DNA from: JBEKYD01 sp049511335
GTDB taxonomy: Bacteria > Acidobacteriota > Terriglobia > Bryobacterales > Bryobacteraceae
Length of the DNA stretch: 64,000 nucleotides
Reading direction: 5' to 3'
NCBI GenBank assembly: GCA_049511335.1
Contig: JBEKYD010000004.1
Span: 1 to 64,000, forward strand
Of the stretch, positions 1 to 7,930 are shown in pieces. The translations under genes and the position numbers were made by a program. Within the stretch, counting starts at the first letter, position 1; every line of letters starts with the position of its first letter. The notes beneath the pieces were generated by a model that saw only the letters and a program-made list of their open reading frames with translations, was not told the DNA's origin and made no database searches.

Positions 1-600
1 GAAGACGCTGGGGCTGGAGCACCTCCGTATTACCCCGCGTGGGTAATACGCAGGCCAACTCGTAACCCGCTAAGGAAACAATTACTTACGCCTTTGTTCC
101 GGCCCTTCTCAGTAAACTCCCGTTAGGGGTGGGCTTCCGGAAATAACTTCGTCCGGTGAAAATGCCGGCCTTGTGCATTTTTGTGCACGCTGCCCGTTCA
201 GCCCGCTGCATGTTAGGAACCTGCCCCGACCGCCTGCCCTGAACATCTGTCCCGCCTTCACGGAACCGGCCAGACCCCTGCCCGGTACCACTGTAGCGGG
301 TACACATTGAGTTTTCGGGGTAGACGCCGGTGGCAGCTATGGCTTTCACAGCGGAATGACGTTCATTTTCAAGAACATCGAGGCGCTCGAAGTTTTTCTC
401 TATCCGGCGTGACCGAGGAAGGGGCGACCTGCCGGGAAAGCCGAGAGAACTTTACTCTCGGCTCAGCAGGCTGACAGCCGGTACCACGAGTTTGGTGCCG
501 GGCGGGGCAGCCTGAGAACCTGTCGCAACGAGCGATTCCCAAGGATCCCGATCTCGACGGGGCCATCCAAATCCCCAAATCAAGTTCAGCACAACAAGAC
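1..600. other. Gene-poor segment with hairpins, no supported protein gene
   Basis: I find no convincing protein gene here. Visible structure: a perfect 10-bp inverted repeat at 26-50 with a 5-base loop, a GTGCA/TGCAC hairpin at 173-188, and the multibranched fold described separately at 424-526. A plus-strand open frame at 311-412 ends in a plausible hydrophobic C-terminus (EALEVFLYPA) but has no start and a stop directly upstream, so it may be the tail of a decayed gene. An 87-codon minus-strand open frame across 86-349 has no recognisable domain. The segment could be a mobile-element remnant or structured RNA; identity unknown. Confidence 0.4.
424..526 (+). ncRNA. Candidate multibranched structured RNA
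   Basis: Four helices nest cleanly: GCGAC 424-428 pairs with GTCGC 522-526; CTGCC 429-433 with GGCAG 506-510; a perfect 9-bp hairpin AGCCGAGAG 439-447 / CTCTCGGCT 455-463; and a 9-bp hairpin 478-486 / 493-501 with one G-U pair. Together they give two arms closed by a common stem. It lies about 100 bases upstream of the small secreted-protein gene at 634, so it could be a leader element, a free RNA, or part of a mobile element. I do not match it to a known riboswitch class. The strand is not proven. Confidence 0.35.
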
Positions 601-633
601 CGCGTACCTACAATTCGCCATATAATGGCGTGC

Positions 634-990
634 ATGATCGTACGCACTTTCCTTATTGGGCTCGCGGCCGCAACTTTTCTGCTGGCGGCCGATCCAACTG
701 GTACCTGGAACGGCGACCAGCCGGGTCCTAACGGCAATACCTATAACATCACTTTCAAGTTGAAAGCCGACGGCGGAAAGCTCACTGGCACGATGGGCGG
801 CGACCAGTTCGAGCAGCCGATCCAGAACGGCGAGATTCACGGCGACGACATTTCTTTTACAGTTCACCTGGATTTCGGGGATGGCATAGATTTGAAGTAC
901 ACCGGGAAGGTGGCGGCGGATAAGATCGACTTCAAGGTGCAGCGCAGCGGCGACGATACAGCACAGCCGTTCGTCGCAAAGAAAACCTAG
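634..990 (+). CDS. Small secreted protein of unknown function
   Basis: Codes for about 118 residues. An N-terminal hydrophobic stretch (about residues 4-19, ending LLAADPTG) looks like a cleavable signal peptide, so the product is probably exported. The remainder is polar with alternating hydrophobic residues (GTWNGDQ, FKLKADGGKLTGTM, ISFTVHLDF), suggesting a small beta barrel of the kind common in Acidobacteria. An in-frame ATG nine bases upstream (625) is also possible; I prefer 634 because the signal peptide then starts M-I-V-R. No operon partner: the next gene is convergent. I do not recognise a characterised family. Confidence 0.7.
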   Translation: MIVRTFLIGLAAATFLLAADPTGTWNGDQPGPNGNTYNITFKLKADGGKLTGTMGGDQFEQPIQNGEIHGDDISFTVHLDFGDGIDLKYTGKVAADKIDFKVQRSGDDTAQPFVAKKT

Positions 991-1019
991 CAGCATACGG
1001 ACCGCGATTCGCGAACCAA

Positions 1020-1041
1020 GCGCCCCGATGAGTCGGGGCGC
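1020..1041. terminator. Hairpin between convergent genes
   Basis: A perfect 9-bp stem GCGCCCCGA / TCGGGGCGC with a TGAG loop sits between the end of the secreted-protein gene (990) and the true end of the convergent oxyR frame (1069). It has no T-run on either side, so it is a possible bidirectional stop or mRNA-end stabiliser rather than a textbook intrinsic terminator. Confidence 0.45.
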
Positions 1042-1096
1042 GGCAGACTAAGAGTCCGCGCCACACAATTAGGAGGCGCGGTCCGCGGCCATGGCT

Positions 1097-1957
1097 TTAC
1101 GGATGGTGCGCTCCAGGGCTTTCAACGCCTGGGGGCGCGGGAAGCTGGCGCGGCTGGCTAATCGAATGGTGCGCGAGGCACTGCCGGCCAACGGGCGGGA
1201 GTACGACCGGTTGCCGGCCCAGCTCTCCGGCGGCCAGGCGGGGGATGAGCGTGGTTCCGTAGCCGGCTGCCACCAGGTTCACCAGCGTATGCAGGCTGGC
1301 GGCCTGGAGAGAGCTACGCTGCGCGTCGTTGCGGCCGCAAGCCGCCAGGGTTTGCGCGGAAAGACAATGTCCGTCCGCCAGCACCAGCAGGTCGCCGGCC
1401 AGGTCCTCCTCTTTCACGACGTGGGCTCGAGCCAGCCGGTGTTTGGGCGGCAGGGCGGCAAGGAACGGCTCCACGAATAAAGGGATGGCGCTCAAATCCG
1501 CGTACGGAACGTCGGTGGCGATCAGGGCCGCGTCCAGGCGCTGGTTGCGCAGCAGCTCCAGCAGCGATACGGTCACGTCTTCCCACAGCTCGATGACCAT
1601 GCCCGGATGCGCCTCTCGCAGCGGCTCGAGGATTCTGGGCATCAGGTACGGCGCCAGCGTCGGAATCACACCCAGCTTGAGCGGGCCCACCAGCGGATCG
1701 CGCGACGCCCTGGCCACGCCTTCGACCAAGCTCGCCTCCTCCAGCGCTCTGCGAGCGTGTTCCAGGACTTTTTCGCCCACCGCGGTCAGCGCCACGCGTT
1801 TGTTGGTCCGCTCCAGAAGGGTTACACCCAGGTGTTTCTCCAGTTTTTGGAGCTGCCCGCTCAAAGTGGGCTGGCTGACGCTGCACGCCCGGGCGGCGCG
1901 GCCAAAATGGCGAAGATCGGCCACGGCGACAAAATAACGGAGTTCCTGCAGATTCAC
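1097..1957 (-). CDS. oxyR: OxyR-type LysR peroxide-sensing regulator, frameshifted near its 3' end
   Basis: LysR-family activator that senses hydrogen peroxide through a disulfide. Residues 1-60 form the winged helix-turn-helix; the effector domain follows. The two redox cysteines are visible at C198 and C207 in the context GHCLSAQTLAAC, with the same 9-residue spacing as E. coli C199/C208. GTG start with a GGAGGG ribosome site 8 bases upstream. It is divergent from catalase, its classical target. The last ~40 residues of the open frame look wrong; reading one base off from about 1190-1200 gives a normal OxyR end (ASRTIRLASRASFPRP...ALERTIRKAM) stopping at 1069-1071. So either a real frameshift or a sequence error; the intended gene spans 1069-1957. 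Confidence 0.88.
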   Translation of the reverse strand: MNLQELRYFVAVADLRHFGRAARACSVSQPTLSGQLQKLEKHLGVTLLERTNKRVALTAVGEKVLEHARRALEEASLVEGVARASRDPLVGPLKLGVIPTLAPYLMPRILEPLREAHPGMVIELWEDVTVSLLELLRNQRLDAALIATDVPYADLSAIPLFVEPFLAALPPKHRLARAHVVKEEDLAGDLLVLADGHCLSAQTLAACGRNDAQRSSLQAASLHTLVNLVAAGYGTTLIPRLAAGELGRQPVVLPPVGRQCLAHHSISQPRQLPAPPGVESPGAHHP

Positions 1958-1983
1958 GGCGTAGACCCTCCAGCTAACCCATC

Positions 1984-1998
1984 ATAGGCAGTGCGTAT
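1984..1998. promoter_or_regulatory. Candidate OxyR/LysR binding box
   Basis: In the 136-base oxyR-catalase divergent gap, ATAG (1984-1987), seven bases, then GTAT (1995-1998) forms an interrupted dyad that also meets the LysR T-N11-A rule (T1985, A1997). It matches half of the OxyR consensus ATAG-N7-CTAT. The second half is weak (an ATAG lies at 2003-2006 but out of register). Binding is inferred from position and motif only. Confidence 0.4.
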
Positions 1999-2093
1999 CG
2001 TAATAGTCAAAACAATCGATTTGGCAAATCACCCTGCTCGCGATTAACCTGAGAGGGTACAGACCCAACAATTCAAAGAAGGAGTATGCCTAA

Positions 2094-3554
2094 ATGAGTG
2101 AACGCCAGACTACGACCGCAGGGGCGCCCGTCGCCGACAACCAGAACACGCTAACGGCCGGGCCGCGTGGCCCGGTACTGCTCGAGGACTATCAGCTACT
2201 CGAGAAGCTGGCTCATCAGAACCGCGAACGGATCCCGGAGCGCACGGTTCACGCCAAAGGCTGGGGGGCTTTCGGCGCCCTCACCATCACCCACGACATC
2301 ACCAAATACACCTGCGCCAAGGTGTTCAGCGCCATCGGCAAGAAGACCGACATGGTGATTCGGTTTTCCACGGTGGCGGGCGAACTGGGAGCGGCCGACG
2401 CCGAGCGCGACGTGCGCGGCTTCGCCATGAAGTATTACACCGAGGATGGCAACTGGGACCTGGTGGGCAACAACACCCCGGTGTTCTTCATCCGCGACCC
2501 GCTCAAGTTCCCCGATTTCATCCACACTCAGAAGCGCCATCCGCAGACCAACCTGCGCAGCCCAACGGCGATGTGGGATTTCTGGTCTCTGAGTCCGGAA
2601 AGCCTTCACCAGGTGACCATTCTGATGTCCGACCGCGGCCTGCCGGCGACGCTCCGCAACATGAACGGCTACGGCAGCCATACCTACAGCTTGCTCAACG
2701 CCGCCGGCGAGCGCTTCTGGGTGAAATTCCATTTCAAGACCCAGCAGGGGCATCGCCATCTGACCAATGCCGAGGGCGCGGAGCTAGTCGGAAGGACTCG
2801 CGAGAGCCACGGTGAGGACCTGCGCAACGCCATCCAGCGGGGCGAGTTCCCGCGCTGGAAAATGCAGGTCCAAATTGTGACGGAAGCCGAAGCGGAAAAA
2901 ATGCCCTTCAATCCGTTCGACCTGACCAAGGTTTGGCCGCACGGGGATTACCCGGTTCAAGACGTTGGAATTCTGGAGCTGAACCGGAATCCGGAGAATT
3001 ACTTCATGGATATCGAACAGGCGGCTTTCAGCCCGTCCAACATCGTTCACGGCATCGGCTTCAGCCCCGACAAAGTGTTGCAGGCGCGGATTTTCTCTTA
3101 CGCCGATGCGCACCGCTACCGCTTGGGCACGAACTATGAGGCGCTGCCGGTGAACGTACCCAAATGCCCGGTGCACAATTACCACAAGGATGGTTCCATG
3201 CGCTTCTTCGGCAACGGCTCGAACCCCGATGCCTATTACGAGCCCAATAGCTTCGACGGTCCGAAGCAGGATGCGAGCGTGGCCGAGCCGCCGCTGCATA
3301 TTTCCGGCGACGCCGCCCACTACAATCACCACGAGGGAAATGACGATGTCACCCAGCCCGGGAACCTGTTCCGGCTCTTCGATGCCGGTCAGAAGGCGCG
3401 GCTATTCAGCAACATTGCCGATTCGATGCAAGGCGTGCCGGAGGCAATCGTGGAACGCCAGTTAGAGCTGTTCCGCCGCGCCGATCCGGCGTGGGCCGCG
3501 GGCGTGCGCGCCGCGCTGGAAGCCAAGGCCGGCGCCGCTCTGGCAGCCCGCTAA
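2094..3554 (+). CDS. katA: Monofunctional haem catalase
   Basis: Dismutates hydrogen peroxide to water and oxygen in the cytoplasm. 486 residues, the usual small-subunit catalase length. Catalytic distal His53 lies in VHAKGWGAFG, distal Asn126 in DLVGNNTPVFF, and the haem-ligating proximal Tyr336 in RIFSYADAHRYRLG. The start is set by AAGGAG at 2079-2084, nine bases before the ATG; an upstream ATG at 2085 opens only a three-codon frame that ends at the real start (MPK, TGA overlapping), a possible minor uORF. It lies divergent to an oxyR-type regulator, so peroxide induction is likely. An inverted repeat at 3581-3658 follows the stop. Confidence 0.97.
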   Translation: MSERQTTTAGAPVADNQNTLTAGPRGPVLLEDYQLLEKLAHQNRERIPERTVHAKGWGAFGALTITHDITKYTCAKVFSAIGKKTDMVIRFSTVAGELGAADAERDVRGFAMKYYTEDGNWDLVGNNTPVFFIRDPLKFPDFIHTQKRHPQTNLRSPTAMWDFWSLSPESLHQVTILMSDRGLPATLRNMNGYGSHTYSLLNAAGERFWVKFHFKTQQGHRHLTNAEGAELVGRTRESHGEDLRNAIQRGEFPRWKMQVQIVTEAEAEKMPFNPFDLTKVWPHGDYPVQDVGILELNRNPENYFMDIEQAAFSPSNIVHGIGFSPDKVLQARIFSYADAHRYRLGTNYEALPVNVPKCPVHNYHKDGSMRFFGNGSNPDAYYEPNSFDGPKQDASVAEPPLHISGDAAHYNHHEGNDDVTQPGNLFRLFDAGQKARLFSNIADSMQGVPEAIVERQLELFRRADPAWAAGVRAALEAKAGAALAAR

Positions 3555-3580
3555 CCCAGCCGCGGCCAAACTCAAATTCG

Positions 3581-3658
3581 AGCCACCGATGAACGCCGAT
3601 GAACACCGATAAATTCTTTGATTTCTTCATCTGTGTTTATCGGTGTTCATCGGTGGCT
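3581..3658. repeat. Dispersed inverted repeat, possible terminator (copy 1)
   Basis: The right arm TTTATCGGTGTTCATCGGTG (continuing to 3658) is the reverse complement of the left arm from 3581, which differs only by an extra ten-base unit GCCGATGAAC. The loop is about 22 bases. A diverged relative with the same GTTCATC-type units lies at 33217-33301. It follows the catalase stop and could end its transcript. Such GTTCATCxGTG arrays recur in several GC-rich soil bacteria; the function is unknown. Confidence 0.7.
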
Positions 3659-3751
3659 ATATTTTTCAGGGTTTCCAAGGGAGCGGCTTTTGCCGGAAGC
3701 TGGAGCCGTTGATGGACTGCATCTCTCTCGGAATTTTCCGAAACGCTAATG

Positions 3752-3757
3752 TATAAT
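3752..3757 (+). promoter_or_regulatory. Possible -10 promoter box for DUF1385-prfA-prmC
   Basis: A perfect TATAAT hexamer lies 16 bases before the preferred DUF1385 start. I see no good -35 box at the right distance, so this is a tentative call. Confidence 0.3.
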
Positions 3758-3772
3758 CTAAATAGGTCCTAC

Positions 3773-4771
3773 ATGAAGTTTCCTGCACTTTTTCGTTCCT
3801 TTTGCCGGCTTTTCCTCCACACGCAAATGCTGCCGCTGCTCGAAAGCGGGGAGGAGACGCTGGTCGGGGGCCAAGCCGTCATGGAAGGGGTCATGATGCG
3901 GGCGCCCCACAGCTATTGCGTGGCGGTGCGGAAATCGAGCGGCGAATTGGCTACCGATACGCAGGCACTGGCGCGCCTTTCCGAGCGCTATCCCATTTTC
4001 AAGCTGCCTATTTTGCGCGGCGTGGGAACGCTCTGCCAGGCGATGGTGCTGGGTTTTCGCGCGCTGCGTTTTTCCACCGATGTGGCGATACAGGAAATCA
4101 GTCCGGCTCCGGCCGGCAAAGAACGGAAAGAGATGCCCGGGTGGGCGGTTGCCGGCAACCTGATCTTCTCGGTGGCATTTCTGATCTTCCTCTATAAGTT
4201 CGTTCCGCTGTTTCTGGTGACGAAGCTCGAAAAAGTTTATCCGGCGCTAAGCGGGCGCATCGCTTTCAATTCCGTCGACGGTTTGATTCGCATTGCGATT
4301 CTGCTCGGCTTCATGTTCGCCATCTCGCGCACCAAGGACATCCGGCGGGTATTCCAGTATCACGGCGCGGAGCACAAAGTGGTGTTCAATTTCGAGGCCG
4401 GCGAAGAGGTTACGGTAGCCAATGCGCAGCGCTACAGCACCTTCCATCCGCGCTGCGGAACCAGCTTTCTGCTGGTTCTGATGTTTTTGGCGATCCCGGT
4501 TTACACCCTGATTCCGTTCGATGGTTTCGTGGCCAAGCTGGTCTGCCGCGTGGCGCTGCTGCCCTTCGTGATCGGCTTGAGCTACGAGCTGATCCGGTTC
4601 GCCGCCAAGCGCCCGGGCTCGCTGCTGGCCCTTATCACCGCCCCCGGGCTGTGGCTGCAGCGCATCACCACCAAGCCCCCTTCGGACGATCAAGCCGCCG
4701 TGGCCATCCATGCGCTCCAGGGCGCCATGGATCTGGAGAAATCGCAAGGCGGCGAGTTGGTCATCGCGTAG
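3773..4771 (+). CDS. DUF1385 integral membrane protein
   Basis: About 332 residues. The family signature LVGGQAVMEGVMMRAPHSYCVAVRKSSGEL lies near the N-terminus (split here: GGQAVMEGVMMR), followed by several membrane segments (for example AGNLIFSVAFLIFLYKFVPLF, RIAILLGFMFAI, TSFLLVLMFLAIPVYTLI) and the conserved RVFQYHGAEHKVV with HPRCGTSF. Biochemical function unknown; in many bacteria the gene sits just before prfA and prmC, as here. An ATG at 3749 is in frame but lies in ATGTATAATC, which looks like a -10 box, so I use 3773; 3827 (MLPLLESGEE) is another choice. Confidence 0.85.
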   Translation: MKFPALFRSFCRLFLHTQMLPLLESGEETLVGGQAVMEGVMMRAPHSYCVAVRKSSGELATDTQALARLSERYPIFKLPILRGVGTLCQAMVLGFRALRFSTDVAIQEISPAPAGKERKEMPGWAVAGNLIFSVAFLIFLYKFVPLFLVTKLEKVYPALSGRIAFNSVDGLIRIAILLGFMFAISRTKDIRRVFQYHGAEHKVVFNFEAGEEVTVANAQRYSTFHPRCGTSFLLVLMFLAIPVYTLIPFDGFVAKLVCRVALLPFVIGLSYELIRFAAKRPGSLLALITAPGLWLQRITTKPPSDDQAAVAIHALQGAMDLEKSQGGELVIA

Positions 4772-4841
4772 GATACTCATCAGTTATCAGTCTTCAGTTG
4801 TCAGTAAAACCTTTGCTGTTAAACTGGTCCTATCATCCTCC

Positions 4842-5924
4842 ATGCAATTTGCCGCTAAACTCGAACAGCTCGAAAAGCGCTACGAAGAGCTCACCGAACA
4901 GATGGCCGACCCTGCCGTGATCGGCGATGCCGATCAGTATCGCAAAGTGACCAAGACGCAGAGCGAGCTTGCCGAGATCGTTTCCAAGTATCGCGAGTGG
5001 AAGAAGGTGGACGACGGTCTGTCGCAAGCGCGCGGCATGCTGGAGGACAACGACCCGGAACTGCAGGCCATGGCGGAGGAAGAGCTGGGCCGCCTGGAGC
5101 CAGAGCGCGAGCGCATCGAAGGCGAACTGAAGGTCTTGCTGCTGCCCAAGGACCCCAACGACGAGAAGAACGTGGTGCTCGAAATCCGCGCCGGCACGGG
5201 CGGCGACGAGGCAACGCTGTTCGCCGCCGAGATCTTCCGCATGTACTCCCGCTACGCCGAGACCCAGAACTGGAAGATGGAGATCACTTCGGCCAGCGAG
5301 TCGGCGGTGGGCGGGTTGAAGGAAGTCATCGCGCTGGTGAGCGGCCACAATGTGTTCAGCAAGCTGAAGTACGAAAGTGGCGTCCACCGCGTGCAGCGGG
5401 TCCCGGTGACCGAACAGCAGGGGCGAGTGCACACGTCGGCGATCACGGTGGCGGTTCTGCCGGAAGCCGACGAGGTGGAAATCAAGATCGACCCCAAGGA
5501 CATTCGCATCGACACGTTCTGCTCCTCGGGGCCGGGCGGCCAATCGGTCAACACGACTTATTCGGCGGTGCGCATCACCCATCTGCCCACCGGGCTGGTG
5601 GTCTCGTGCCAGGACGAAAAATCGCAGATCAAGAACCGCTCCAAGGCGGAGCGGGTGCTGCGTTCGCGGTTGTATGAAATCGAGCTCGAAAAGCAGCAGG
5701 CGGCGCTCGGCGCCGAACGCCGCAGCATGGTGGGCTCGGGCGACCGGAGCGAGAAAATCCGCACCTACAACTTCCCGCAGAACCGCGTCACCGATCACCG
5801 CATCGGCCTGACGCTCCATCAGCTCGACTTCGTAATGGAGGGAAAGCTCGACCAGATCATCGATGCGCTGACCACTTTTTATCAGACCGAAAAGCTGAAG
5901 CATCAGGGCGACCAGGCGGCGTAA
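4842..5924 (+). CDS. prfA: Peptide chain release factor 1
   Basis: Recognises UAA and UAG stop codons and triggers peptide release on the ribosome. 360 residues, the exact usual length. The stop-codon reading loop is PVT at residues 188-190 (PxT motif) in VQRVPVTEQQGRVHTS, and the catalytic GGQ is at residues 232-234 in SSGPGGQSVNTTYSAVR. I use the ATG at 4842 (MQFAAKLEQLEKRYEEL) because homologues start there; the open frame runs further upstream into DUF1385. The next gene, prmC, encodes the enzyme that methylates this GGQ glutamine. Confidence 0.98.
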   Translation: MQFAAKLEQLEKRYEELTEQMADPAVIGDADQYRKVTKTQSELAEIVSKYREWKKVDDGLSQARGMLEDNDPELQAMAEEELGRLEPERERIEGELKVLLLPKDPNDEKNVVLEIRAGTGGDEATLFAAEIFRMYSRYAETQNWKMEITSASESAVGGLKEVIALVSGHNVFSKLKYESGVHRVQRVPVTEQQGRVHTSAITVAVLPEADEVEIKIDPKDIRIDTFCSSGPGGQSVNTTYSAVRITHLPTGLVVSCQDEKSQIKNRSKAERVLRSRLYEIELEKQQAALGAERRSMVGSGDRSEKIRTYNFPQNRVTDHRIGLTLHQLDFVMEGKLDQIIDALTTFYQTEKLKHQGDQAA

Positions 5925-5980
5925 GCGTGGCGTCGCGCTCGGTTGCAGGACCGGCACAGCCCCAACAAAACACTTCATCT

Positions 5981-6010
5981 GGGCAGACCACAAAAAACGA
6001 TGGTCTGCCC
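5981..6010. repeat. REP-like half-element hairpin between prfA and prmC
   Basis: GGGCAGACCA, a ten-base loop CAAAAAACGA, then TGGTCTGCCC: a perfect 10-bp stem. The loop is identical to that of the GACAGACGA...TCGTCTGTC repeats at 27.7 and 59 kb, while two stem positions differ with matching changes on the opposite arm. It is therefore a diverged solitary half of that family, lying in the 100-base prfA-prmC gap. Confidence 0.75.
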
Positions 6011-6024
6011 CACGGCGGATCCCG

Positions 6025-6849
6025 ATGACCATCCAAACGGCCCTCCTGCAAGGCACCGAACTGTTGGAGGGCGCCGGTGTCGCCGTGGCGCGGCTCACCG
6101 CCGAAGTATTGCTGGGGCACGCGCTCCATCGCGAGCGGGTCTATCTCTACGCCCATCCCGAACACGAGTTGGCTGAAGTGGAGTGGCTGCACTATGGCCG
6201 TTATTTGCACGAGCGCATGGGAGGCAAGCCGACCCAGTACATCACCAAGCGGCAGGAATTCTACGGCCGCGAATTTCGGGTTACGCCGGACGTGCTGATT
6301 CCCAGGCCGGAGACCGAACACGTCGTCGAAGTTGCGCTGGCGCTCGGGCGCGGAGCGAAGACCGTTCTCGACGTCGGCGCCGGCTCCGGCGCGATTGCCG
6401 CCACGTTGGCTTTGGAAACGGGCGCAGCTACCATAGCGGCCGACGTTTCGCCCGCCGCCGCCGCGGTGGCACGCGACAACGCGCTTCGTCTTGGGGCTCG
6501 CGTTGAGGTGGTCGTCTGCGACGTGATGGAGGCCATCGCTTCCGCATCCATCGGCTTGATTGTTTCCAACCCGCCTTACGTCCCGCTCGGCCAGCGCGAG
6601 GGATTGCAGCGCGAAATCCGCGATTGGGAGCCGGCGGTGGCGCTCTACGGCGGCGAGACCGGCTTCGACATTTACCGGCGCATTGTGGCTGACGCTCCGC
6701 GAGTGCTCGAGCCCAGCGGATGGCTCGTCATGGAACTGGGCTTCGGATGTCGCGAGCGGGTGGCCGAAATGCTGGCCGGCTGGCGCGATGTGCGCATCGA
6801 GCCGGACCTGGCGGGCATCCCGCGGGTGATTGCGGCGCGCACGGTGTAA
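6025..6849 (+). CDS. prmC: Release factor glutamine methyltransferase
   Basis: Methylates the GGQ glutamine of release factors using S-adenosylmethionine. 274 residues: an N-terminal helical domain (1-85) that docks the release factor, then a Rossmann methyltransferase with the SAM loop VLDVGAGSGAIA (about 114-125) and the substrate-binding NPPY at 182-185 (IVSNPPYVPLG). IPRPETE before the SAM domain is also typical. It follows prfA, its substrate gene, after a 100-base gap holding a REP-like hairpin. Confidence 0.96.
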   Translation: MTIQTALLQGTELLEGAGVAVARLTAEVLLGHALHRERVYLYAHPEHELAEVEWLHYGRYLHERMGGKPTQYITKRQEFYGREFRVTPDVLIPRPETEHVVEVALALGRGAKTVLDVGAGSGAIAATLALETGAATIAADVSPAAAAVARDNALRLGARVEVVVCDVMEAIASASIGLIVSNPPYVPLGQREGLQREIRDWEPAVALYGGETGFDIYRRIVADAPRVLEPSGWLVMELGFGCRERVAEMLAGWRDVRIEPDLAGIPRVIAARTV

Positions 6850-6910
6850 TCCGTGGGCCAGGAGGCCTGTCCCACTCGGCTAAGATAAGTAGATATCGCA
6901 ACGGAGGATC

Positions 6911-7930
6911 ATGGGAGTCGGGATTCGCCTGGAAAATCTGCGCAAGGTCTACGACACGCCGCCGCCATCGCAGGCGCGGGGCGCGGCCTTTTCGTTCGCG
7001 GCGCGCCGCGGCGGACCGAAGGAGAAGAAGAAGTTCGAGGTGGTTGCACTGGACGGCATTTCGCTCGAGATCGGCGCGGGAGGGATGTTCGGCCTGCTCG
7101 GTCCCAACGGCGCCGGCAAATCCACTACCATCGGCGTTCTCACCACGCGGACCCGCCCCACCAGCGGGAGCGCGTTCGTGGGTAAGTACAACGTCTGGAC
7201 CCAGCAGGTGGAGGCGAAACGATTGATCGGCGTTGTCCAGCAGCGCCCGAACCTCGACTTCTCCCTCACCGCGCGCGAGATCCTGCTTTTTCACGGCAGG
7301 TATTTCTGCGTGCCGGACCGGGAGAATCAGCGCCGCGCCGCGGAGCTGCTGGAGAAATTCAAGCTCACCGACCGCGCCGACCAGCCGCTGCTGGGCTTTT
7401 CCGGCGGCATGATGCAGCGCGTCTCCATCGCCCGCGCCATGATGCACGACCCGCAGGTTTTGTTTCTCGACGAGCCCTCGGCCGGCCTCGACCCGCAAGC
7501 TCGCCTGCTGCTGTGGGAAATTACCCGCGAATACAACCGCCAGGGCAAAACCATCGTTCTCACCACGCATTACATGGAGGAGGCGGACACGCTCTGCGAC
7601 CGGGTGGCCATCATCGATCACGGGCGCTTGATCGCTCAGGGCTCGCCCGCCGAGCTCAAGCAAGCCATCCCCGGCGGCTACCTGCTGCGCCTGCGGTTCG
7701 ATCGCGTTCCCGAAGAGATGATCGACGCCTTGCGCGCCATGCCGGGCGTGACGGAGGTGCGCGCCAAAGACGGCACGGCCGAGCTCTACGCCGATCGCGG
7801 CGGCCCGCTGATTCCGGCCATTGTGAATACCGTGCAAGCGGCCGGCGTGGAGCTGCACGACGTCCATATCGCCGAGCCGAGCCTCGAAACCCTGTTTCTG
7901 CACCACACCGGAAGGAGTTTGCGCGATTGA
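6911..7930 (+). CDS. ABC-2 exporter ATP-binding protein
   Basis: ATPase subunit of an export ABC transporter of the DrrA/CcmA type. Walker A GPNGAGKST (about residue 64-72), signature FSGGMMQR, Walker B VLFLDEPSAGLD, and the switch histidine in VLTTHYMEE. 339 residues including a C-terminal regulatory extension. Between the N-terminal strand (RLENLRKVY) and VVALDGISLEI there is a 30-residue Ala/Arg/Lys-rich insert (SQARGAAFSFAARRGG) unusual for the family. GGAGG lies just before the ATG. The stop overlaps the TTG start of the permease gene, so the two are translationally coupled. Substrate unknown. Confidence 0.93.
   Translation: MGVGIRLENLRKVYDTPPPSQARGAAFSFAARRGGPKEKKKFEVVALDGISLEIGAGGMFGLLGPNGAGKSTTIGVLTTRTRPTSGSAFVGKYNVWTQQVEAKRLIGVVQQRPNLDFSLTAREILLFHGRYFCVPDRENQRRAAELLEKFKLTDRADQPLLGFSGGMMQRVSIARAMMHDPQVLFLDEPSAGLDPQARLLLWEITREYNRQGKTIVLTTHYMEEADTLCDRVAIIDHGRLIAQGSPAELKQAIPGGYLLRLRFDRVPEEMIDALRAMPGVTEVRAKDGTAELYADRGGPLIPAIVNTVQAAGVELHDVHIAEPSLETLFLHHTGRSLRD

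Noticed and set aside
4783..4810. TCAGTTATCAGTCTTCAGTTGTCAG-type stretch (part) before prfA
   Set aside because: Resembles a low-complexity repeat common in many genomes, but there is only one copy here and nothing more to support a feature.
4833..6098. 421-codon minus-strand open frame
   Set aside because: Antisense to prfA, whose identity is certain.
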